This document shows positions 1 through 4,259 of a stretch of 6,021 bases of DNA, one piece after another. A program made the position numbers and the translations under genes. The stretch's first letter is position 1. Each line of letters starts with the position of its first letter. Below the pieces are notes generated by a model. The model was not told where the DNA came from, did no database searches, and saw only the letters and a program-made list of their open reading frames with translations. Origin of the DNA: Acetobacteraceae bacterium (GTDB lineage Bacteria; Pseudomonadota; Alphaproteobacteria; Acetobacterales; Acetobacteraceae); NCBI GenBank assembly GCA_947478535.1, contig CANJXD010000369.1, positions 1 to 6,021 on the forward strand, in the 5' to 3' direction.

Positions 1-646
1 AAACCACGTCGGGGAATTCCCGGGCTACCTCGGCGGCGATCTCGTCCCAGAAGACCATGCCGTGCTTCTGGGCGTTGGACTTGGTGACAACGGTCAGCAG
101 TCGGCGAGGCCGGGACTTCGCGATCTCGAAGGCCGTGCGCATGATGCGGGTGACGCCGGCGCGGGTGAAGATGGCGGTCTCGGTCGCGATCTCCTCGGGG
201 TGCCCGCGATGGGCGCGGCCGCCATGGCCGGCATACTCGCCCTCACTGTTCTCGCGCACGATGACCCAGTCGATGTCCCCGGGCTCCACGGAGCGGAGCG
301 GGCTGGTCAGGCCGGGCAGCACGCGCGTCGGGCGGATGTTGGCGTACTGATCGAAGCCCTGGCAGATCTTCAGGCGCAGGCCCCAGAGGGTAATGTCGTC
401 GGGCAGATCCTTGTCGCCGACGGCCCCGAAGTAGATGGCATCGAAGCGCTTCAGCGTCTCCAGCCCGTCTTCCGGCATCATGCGGCCATGGGCGCGGTAG
501 TAGTCGCTGCCCCAGTCGAAGTCCTCGACATCCAGCGTGAAGTCGCCGCAGCGCTCCGCCAGCGCGCGCAGCACGGCGAGGCCGGCGGGGATGACTTCCT
601 GGCCGATGCCATCGGCGGGGATGGCGGCGATGCGGTGACGGCGCAT
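1..646 (-). CDS. ttuC: Tartrate dehydrogenase / D-malate dehydrogenase (TtuC type), N-terminal part, truncated by window edge
   Basis: Reading the minus strand from the ATG at 646-644 gives 215 uninterrupted codons that run off the left edge. The protein belongs to the isocitrate/isopropylmalate dehydrogenase superfamily. Visible motifs are IPADGIGQEV (residues 9-18, dinucleotide-site start), FDWGSDYY (43-50), HGRMMPEDGL (53-62), ITLWGLRLKICQGFDQYANIRP (two adjoining blocks, 85-95 and 96-106), VRENSEGEY (130-138) and TKSNAQKHG (188-196). Y138 and K189 fit the family's catalytic Tyr and Lys, and R105 and R131 its substrate-binding arginines. The FDWGSDYY and LRLKICQ blocks favour tartrate/D-malate dehydrogenase over LeuB. 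Such enzymes are NAD- and divalent-metal-dependent, cytosolic, and can oxidise tartrate or oxidatively decarboxylate D-malate or meso-tartrate. Substrate cannot be fixed from sequence, and the C-terminal metal-binding aspartates lie outside the window. A GGAGG (654-658) sits 7 nt before the ATG. The gene diverges from the glycerate kinase gene. Confidence 0.9.
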   Translation of the reverse strand, partial: MRRHRIAAIPADGIGQEVIPAGLAVLRALAERCGDFTLDVEDFDWGSDYYRAHGRMMPEDGLETLKRFDAIYFGAVGDKDLPDDITLWGLRLKICQGFDQYANIRPTRVLPGLTSPLRSVEPGDIDWVIVRENSEGEYAGHGGRAHRGHPEEIATETAIFTRAGVTRIMRTAFEIAKSRPRRLLTVVTKSNAQKHGMVFWDEIAAEVAREFPDVV

Positions 647-772
647 GGAAATTCCTCCGGTTCGTCAGGCGGCTTGTGCGGCAGGTCGCGCCGAATGGGA
701 AGCGCCCCTTGTGCGGGGTTCCGGGGCCGGCCGCGACGCGGCATGATGGTTGTCCGATGACGGACAAGCGCC
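647..772. promoter_or_regulatory. Divergent intergenic control region between ttuC and the glycerate kinase gene
   Basis: This 126-bp gap must hold the promoters of both divergent genes. It contains the ttuC Shine-Dalgarno (minus strand, 654-658), two direct copies of CTTGTGCGG at 673-681 and 708-716 (35 bp apart), and a perfect palindrome at 750-767. No convincing -35/-10 pair could be picked by eye on either strand; the region is very GC-rich. Divergent catabolic genes of this kind are often controlled by a shared regulator, but no regulator gene is visible in the window. Confidence 0.5.
750..767. promoter_or_regulatory. Candidate operator: palindrome TTGTCCG-N4-CGGACAA overlapping the glycerate kinase translation start region
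   Basis: The two 7-bp arms (750-756 and 761-767) are perfect inverted complements around the spacer ATGA. The site ends 5 bp before the ATG at 773 and occupies the place where a Shine-Dalgarno would normally lie. Dyads of this size are typical of dimeric repressors; TTGTC/GACAA half-sites recall GntR-family operators, but the family assignment is only a guess. As RNA it could also form a 7-bp hairpin covering the ribosome landing zone. Confidence 0.5.
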
Positions 773-2056
773 ATGCCCTGGACTGACGACAGCGCCCGCG
801 CGGCGCTCCTCACCCTGTTCCGCGCCGCCGTCGCCAGTGCGGACCCGCGCGTCGTGCTGGCGCGGCATCTGCCGGAACCGCCGCGGGATGGCCGGGTGGT
901 AGTGGTGGGCGCGGGCAAGTCGGCGGCCGTGATGGCGGCGGCGGTGGAAGCGGCCTGGCCGGATGTGGCGCTCTCCGGCGTCGTCGTCACCCGCTGTGCC
1001 CATGGCTATCCGACCCGGCGGATCGAGGTGCTGGAGGCATCGCACCCCGTACCGGATGCCGCGGGCGCGGCAGGGGCGCGGCGGGTGCTGGCGGCGGTTT
1101 CGGGGCTGGCGGCGAAGGACCTGGTGCTATTCCTGGTCTCCGGCGGCGGATCGGCGCTGACGACGCTGCCGGCGGAAGGGCTGACGCTGGACGACCTCAT
1201 GGCGGTCAACCGGGCGCTGCTCGCTTCCGGGGCCACGATCCATGAGATGAACTGCATCCGCCGGCACCTGTCCGCCTTTTCCGGCGGGCGACTGGCGGTG
1301 GCGGCACATCCGGCGCGGGTGGTGACCCTGGCGATCAGCGACGTGCCGGGCGACGACCCCACCGTGATCGCGAGCGGGCCGACCGTGCCGGACCCCTCGA
1401 CCTTCGAGGACGCGCGGGCGTTGGTCGCGCATTACCGGATGGCGCTGCCGGAAGCCGCCGTCGCGCATCTCGCGCGCGGTGCGGAGGAAAGCCCAAAGCC
1501 GGGTGACCCCAGGCTCGGCGCCGTGGACTACCGCTTCATCGCGACACCGCGCATGGCGCTGGAAGCCGCCGCCGAGGCTGCTCGGGGGCTTGGGCTGCGG
1601 CCGGTGATCCTCGGTGATGCGCTGGAAGGGGAGGCGCGGGAGGTCGGCAAGGTGTTGGCGGGCGTCGCGCTGTCCGCCGCCCAGCACGGCCACCCCCTGC
1701 CCGCGCCCTGCGTCCTGCTCTCGGGCGGGGAAACCACGGTGACGATCGGGCCGGAAGGCCATGGGCGCGGCGGGCGGAACGCGGAGGCGCTGCTCGGCGC
1801 CGCCGTCGCGCTGGCCGGCGCGCCGGGCATCTGGGCGCTGATGGGGGATACGGACGGGATCGACGGGTCCGAGACCAATGCCGGGGCGATCGCCACGCCC
1901 GATACGCTGGCACGCGCCCGGGCGGCGGGGCTGGACCCGCGCGCGGTGCTGGCGGGCCATGACAGCTACAGCCTGTTCAGCACAATCGGGGACCTGCTGG
2001 AGAGCGGGCCGACGCTGACCAATGTGAACGATTTCAGGGCGATCCTGGTGGTGTGA
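773..2056 (+). CDS. ttuD: Glycerate 2-kinase, DUF4147-MOFRL family (historically hydroxypyruvate reductase TtuD / GckA)
   Basis: The 427-residue product has the usual length and both domains of the family. The N-terminal kinase domain shows VVVVGAGKSA (42-51), the SHPVPD motif, SGGGSAL, the IHEMNCIRRHLSAFSGGRLA block and SDVPGDDP (189-196). The C-terminal MOFRL domain shows SGGETTV (317-323), GRGGRNAE, GDTDGIDGSETNAGA and GPTLTNVNDF. These enzymes phosphorylate D-glycerate with ATP to 2-phosphoglycerate in the cytosol; TtuD was first named a hydroxypyruvate reductase, but the domains indicate a kinase. The neighbouring tartrate dehydrogenase can generate glycerate, so the two genes fit one catabolic route. 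Upstream in-frame ATGs at 743 and 746 run into a TGA at 758-760, so 773 is the first usable start. There is no strong Shine-Dalgarno, only GGA at 762-764 within the palindrome, which suggests weak or controlled initiation. Confidence 0.93.
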   Translation: MPWTDDSARAALLTLFRAAVASADPRVVLARHLPEPPRDGRVVVVGAGKSAAVMAAAVEAAWPDVALSGVVVTRCAHGYPTRRIEVLEASHPVPDAAGAAGARRVLAAVSGLAAKDLVLFLVSGGGSALTTLPAEGLTLDDLMAVNRALLASGATIHEMNCIRRHLSAFSGGRLAVAAHPARVVTLAISDVPGDDPTVIASGPTVPDPSTFEDARALVAHYRMALPEAAVAHLARGAEESPKPGDPRLGAVDYRFIATPRMALEAAAEAARGLGLRPVILGDALEGEAREVGKVLAGVALSAAQHGHPLPAPCVLLSGGETTVTIGPEGHGRGGRNAEALLGAAVALAGAPGIWALMGDTDGIDGSETNAGAIATPDTLARARAAGLDPRAVLAGHDSYSLFSTIGDLLESGPTLTNVNDFRAILVV

Positions 2057-2120
2057 CGCCACATCATCATGGTGGCGAATGATGGGTATACGACCGGCCA
2101 ATCGGCGGCTTGATGTGGCG
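2057..2120 (+). repeat. Nested inverted repeats after the glycerate kinase gene
   Basis: Immediately after the stop codon, CGCCACATCA (2057-2066) is the perfect inverse complement of TGATGTGGCG (2111-2120). The first six bases, CGCCAC, can instead pair with GTGGCG at 2072-2077 to form a short local hairpin with a 9-nt loop. The two pairings exclude each other. There is no T-run after either, so neither looks like a classical intrinsic terminator; the region may protect the 3' end of the mRNA or act as a leader for the next gene. The rest of the 146-bp gap (to 2202) holds no gene and no clear promoter. Confidence 0.4.
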
Positions 2121-2191
2121 CAATCAGAATTTTGCCCGGCGCATCCATGGTGCTCCCACGGCCGGTGCCCCTGCATCCGGCCAGTCAGCCC

Positions 2192-2197
2192 AGGAGG
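2192..2197 (+). promoter_or_regulatory. Strong Shine-Dalgarno AGGAGG of the interrupted doxX-like gene
   Basis: AGGAGG lies 5 nt before the ATG at 2203. It shows that translation is meant to start at 2203, upstream of the amber codon, and not at the GTG at 2278 that follows the stop, which has no such site. Confidence 0.75.
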
Positions 2198-2202
2198 CGA
2201 CA

Positions 2203-2652
2203 ATGGCTTTCTCGAAATCCGACTTCGACCTCACCGACCCCGCGGTGCCCGTGCGCCTCATGGCCGGCCTGTTCTAGGTGCCGCATGTGCTGTTCAAGCT
2301 GAATGGGCTGGAAGGTGCGGCGGGCTTGTTCGGGCGTGTCGGCTTTCATCCACCGATGGTGTGGGTGTGGCTCGCCATCCTCACGGAAGCCGCCTGCGCG
2401 GTGGCGCTGACGCTCAACATCCAGGTCAAGTGGATGGGGCTGGCATCGGCTGCCGTCATGGCCCTCGCGGGCTACGCCGTGCTGCTCACCAAGGGGCCGA
2501 TCTGGCTGTGGAACTTCGGCGGGCTTGAATACATCGTCTTCTGGGGCGTCGCATCGCTCGGCCTGGCGGCTGCCGCGTGGAAGCGCGAATTCCAGGCTCA
2601 TGGCCGAGTGTTCTTCCTTTGGCCGACCAGCGGTGCCCTGCGGGCCGCCTGA
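2203..2652 (+). pseudogene. DoxX-like small membrane protein, interrupted by an in-frame TAG at codon 25
   Basis: From the ATG at 2203 the frame reads 24 residues (ending LMAGLF), hits TAG at 2275-2277, then continues open for 124 more codons to the TGA at 2650-2652. The whole frame of 149 codons matches the size of DoxX-type membrane proteins. Hydrophobic segments lie at about residues 19-31 (split by the stop), 53-73, 78-95 and 108-126, with a conserved-looking KGPIWLWNFGGLEY loop (97-110). A one-base change from TAC or TAT (Tyr) would create the TAG. The product can be a pseudogene, a suppressed readthrough protein, or a shortened form restarted at the GTG directly after the stop (2278), which would lack the start of the first membrane helix. 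A sequencing error is also possible. DoxX proteins are inner-membrane proteins of poorly defined function, some linked to redox stress. The gene ends 24 nt before a terminator. Confidence 0.75.
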
Positions 2653-2676
2653 ACCATCTGGGGAAGGCGTGGCGTT

Positions 2677-2708
2677 GGCCGGGGGAGCACCGCTCCCCCG
2701 GCCTTTTT
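2677..2708 (+). terminator. Strong intrinsic terminator between convergent genes
   Basis: A perfect 12-bp GC-rich stem (2677-2688 with 2692-2703) has a 3-nt loop and is followed by TTTTT at 2704-2708. It lies 24 nt after the doxX-like stop and 20 nt beyond the stop of the convergent outer-membrane protein gene. The T-run is only on the plus-strand side, so it is a proper terminator for plus-strand transcription; the stem may also slow polymerase coming the other way. Confidence 0.92.
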
Positions 2709-2723
2709 CATGCGCGGATCAGA

Positions 2724-3866
2724 TCAGCGCAGGACGATTTCCACGCGGCGGTTCTGCGGCTCCCGCACCCCATCGGCCGTGGCAACCAGCGGGCGGCTTT
2801 CGCCGAAGGCCTGGATGCTGATCTGGCCGCGGGTGATGCCGCGCCGTTCCAGCTCCGCCGCCACCGCTTCGGCGCGGCGTTCAGACAGGCGCTGGTTGTA
2901 TTGCGGCGTGCCGGAGCGGTCGGCGTGGCCGGAAACCTCGATCCGCGTCGTCTGCACCCGGCCGGAATTGCCGGCCGCGTCGGCGATGATCTGCCGCGCG
3001 CGGTCGGTCAGGTCCGCCCGGTCGAAGTCGAAGAAGATGAGGTAGGTGCGGGCCGGCGCGGGGGCCTGCGCGGTGGGGGCCATCGGCGCGGTCACCGGCG
3101 GCGGCGGCGGCGTCACGCCAAAGGCGTAGCGCAGGCCGATCAGCACGGAGTGGTTGATGTTCTCGCTGCGGGTATTGCCGCGCGTCACGGCGAAGGCGCC
3201 ACCGCCGCTGCTGGTGTCGAACTTGTGTTCCAGCGTCCCCATGTAGCGATACTCCGCCGTCAGCGCCAAGCCGGGGGAGATGTTGTTCAGCTGCGTCGCG
3301 ATGCCCGCGATGCCCTGGTAGGCGAAGCGGCCATCCGTGCCGTCCGTGCGGACGGTGCCGCCGAGGACATTGGCGTGCACATCGTCGAATTCGCGCCAGA
3401 CATAACCGGCGCCGACGCCGAGATAGGGCTGGATCGACGCGCCGCCGATGTTGATGCCGAGGTCGAAATCATACAGCGCATTCGCCATCACGCCCCAGCT
3501 GCGGGACGAACCGCTGACGCGGTTGGTGCCACCGAAGCCGCTGATGTTGTCCACCTCGTTCTGGCGGAGGCTACCTTCGATTTCGGTCCGTACCCCGTTG
3601 CCGAAGCCGTAGCCGAGGCTGACGACGCCGACCCAGCCCTGTTCGAAGCTGATGTCGCCGCGCGTGCTGCGACCGGCGGCGCTCAGCGCCTGACCGAGCT
3701 GGCCGGTGGCGGCCAGGTTCGCATCCTGGAGCCAGTTCATGCCGGCGCCGGCACCGATATAGATGCCGCTGATGGGCTGCGCCGCCGCCGGCAGAGCAAG
3801 CAGCCCGACGGCGAGGAAGGGGGAGGCGAGCAAAGCGTTTCGGAAACTGGTCGTTTTCGGAATCAT
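2724..3866 (-). CDS. Outer-membrane beta-barrel protein with C-terminal OmpA peptidoglycan-binding domain
   Basis: The 380-residue protein starts with a signal peptide (K4, R9, then a hydrophobic run ending LPAAA, likely cut after residue 29). Residues of about 30-248 are an Omp25/OmpA-like barrel: short amphipathic alternating strands rich in Gly and aromatics, such as GIYIGAGAGMNW, YLGVGAGYVW and LTAEYRYMG. A proline-rich linker (PPPPPVTAPMAP region) leads to the OmpA C domain (about 272-380), with FFDFDRADLT, IEVSGHADRSG, YNQRLSERRAEAV, FGESRP and a terminal NRRVEI. D316 and R331 occupy the positions that bind diaminopimelate in this family. The role is anchoring the outer membrane to peptidoglycan and possibly diffusion. 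The frame is open further upstream to 3932, but the ATG at 3866 is chosen because an AGGAG precedes it and the signal peptide begins there. The gene is monocistronic as far as seen and diverges from the pyruvate kinase gene. Confidence 0.92.
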   Translation of the reverse strand: MIPKTTSFRNALLASPFLAVGLLALPAAAQPISGIYIGAGAGMNWLQDANLAATGQLGQALSAAGRSTRGDISFEQGWVGVVSLGYGFGNGVRTEIEGSLRQNEVDNISGFGGTNRVSGSSRSWGVMANALYDFDLGINIGGASIQPYLGVGAGYVWREFDDVHANVLGGTVRTDGTDGRFAYQGIAGIATQLNNISPGLALTAEYRYMGTLEHKFDTSSGGGAFAVTRGNTRSENINHSVLIGLRYAFGVTPPPPPVTAPMAPTAQAPAPARTYLIFFDFDRADLTDRARQIIADAAGNSGRVQTTRIEVSGHADRSGTPQYNQRLSERRAEAVAAELERRGITRGQISIQAFGESRPLVATADGVREPQNRRVEIVLR

Positions 3867-3875
3867 GGGGGCATT

Positions 3876-3880
3876 CTCCT
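3876..3880 (-). promoter_or_regulatory. Shine-Dalgarno AGGAG that fixes the start of the OmpA-like gene
   Basis: On the minus strand AGGAG lies 9 nt upstream of the ATG at 3866. It supports this start over the upstream in-frame ATG at 3932, which would put 22 Gly/Ala-rich residues before the signal peptide. Confidence 0.7.
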
Positions 3881-3948
3881 GGTCGGTCGGGCCGGCAGCC
3901 GTCGCTCGGCCGCCGCATCCACCCCCCCTCAACGCGGCTTCGGGAAAG

Positions 3949-3969
3949 TTGCCGCAGGCGGTGCGGCAA
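3949..3969. promoter_or_regulatory. Inverted repeat TTGCCGCA-N5-TGCGGCAA upstream of the OmpA-like gene
   Basis: Perfect 8-bp arms (3949-3956 and 3962-3969) flank GGCGG. The dyad is 83 bp upstream of the OmpA-like start and about 50 bp from the palindromes that precede the pyruvate kinase gene. It could be an operator or, in the porin mRNA leader, a stable hairpin (one A-U and one G-U pair could extend it to 10 bp). Porin mRNAs commonly have structured, regulated leaders. No T-run follows on either strand, so it is not an intrinsic terminator. Confidence 0.45.
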
Positions 3970-4019
3970 TTCGGGGACGGCGTGGCCGGAATGCCACAGG
4001 GGGCGAAAGCACCGCTGTT

Positions 4020-4038
4020 AACTTAGCATTACTAAGTT
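4020..4038. promoter_or_regulatory. Candidate operator 1: AACTTAG-N5-CTAAGTT
   Basis: Perfect 7-bp arms (4020-4026 and 4032-4038) flank CATTA. The site is unusually A/T-rich for this genome and stands 47 bp before the ATG of the HTH-pyruvate kinase gene. A related, slightly imperfect site lies 41 bp further on. The size and symmetry suit a dimeric Cro-like HTH protein, and the adjacent gene encodes such a domain. Confidence 0.6.
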
Positions 4039-4062
4039 CACGGGATCCTCTGGCGCGAATGC

Positions 4063-4077
4063 CTTAGAATAGGTAAG
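4063..4077. promoter_or_regulatory. Candidate operator 2 (CTTAG-N5-GTAAG) overlapping a -10-like hexamer
   Basis: The half-sites CTTAG (4063-4067) and GTAAG (4073-4077) repeat the pattern of operator 1 with one mismatch; outer bases C4062 and G4078 also pair. TAGAAT at 4065-4070 matches five of six bases of a -10 element, but no good -35 lies 16-18 bp upstream, so the promoter call is tentative. The right half-site overlaps the Shine-Dalgarno of the pyruvate kinase gene. A protein bound here could block both polymerase and ribosome access, which fits autorepression. Confidence 0.45.
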
Positions 4078-4078
4078 G
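4074..4078 (+). promoter_or_regulatory. Shine-Dalgarno TAAGG of the HTH-pyruvate kinase start
   Basis: TAAGG lies 7 nt before the ATG at 4086, with an extra AGG at 4071-4073. It supports translation from 4086, which includes the HTH domain. Confidence 0.6.
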
Positions 4079-4085
4079 TCGCCCG

Positions 4086-4259
4086 ATGCGAGACCCCTCC
4101 CTTGAAGCCCTGCTGATCCAGCGCGGCGCCGTCACCCGTATCGCCACCGCCCTTGGCATCTCCACCGCCGCCGTTTCCCAATGGAAGCGCGTGCCGGATG
4201 ACCGGGTCGCCGAGGTCGCGCGCGCACTTGGCGTGCCGGTTGCCAGCATCCGGCCGAAT
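4086..4259 (+). other. Segment encoding the Cro/YdaS-like HTH domain of the pyruvate kinase
   Basis: Residues 1-58 read as a short all-helical domain. A first helix (LEALLIQRG) is followed by the HTH pair VTRIATALG and STAAVSQWKR (residues 16-35), then VPDDRVAEVARALG and a final VASIRPN. The pattern 'ALGIS-x-AAVSQWKR-VP-x-x-R-V ... G ... IRP' resembles phage Cro and YdaS-antitoxin proteins, whose recognition helix holds the AVSQWK stretch. G/C preference at third positions continues without break into the kinase, so it does not look recently acquired. The family match is by eye only. Confidence 0.75.

Noticed and set aside
673..716. Direct repeat CTTGTGCGG (two copies, 35 bp apart) as a regulator site
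   Set aside because: Nine-base matches in GC-rich DNA are weak evidence, and the second copy sits in its own small CCCC/GGGG hairpin; recorded but not called an operator.
62..760. Plus-strand open frame of 232 codons over the ttuC region
   Set aside because: It is antisense to the clear tartrate dehydrogenase reading and has no motif of its own.
1127..2203. Minus-strand open frame of 358 codons antisense to the glycerate kinase gene
   Set aside because: Arg/Gln/His-rich shadow without recognisable motifs.
3867..3932. N-terminal extension of the OmpA-like protein to an ATG at 3932
   Set aside because: It would place 22 Gly/Ala-rich residues before a well-formed signal peptide; the Shine-Dalgarno at 3876-3880 indicates 3866.
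3982..4000. Sigma-54-like promoter on the minus strand (TGGCAT)
   Set aside because: The -12 GC/TTGC element is missing at the required spacing.
2577..4067. Plus-strand open frame of 496 codons antisense to the OmpA-like gene
   Set aside because: Ala/Arg/Gly-rich composition and no domain; the minus strand encodes a signal peptide, barrel and OmpA domain with a ribosome-binding site.
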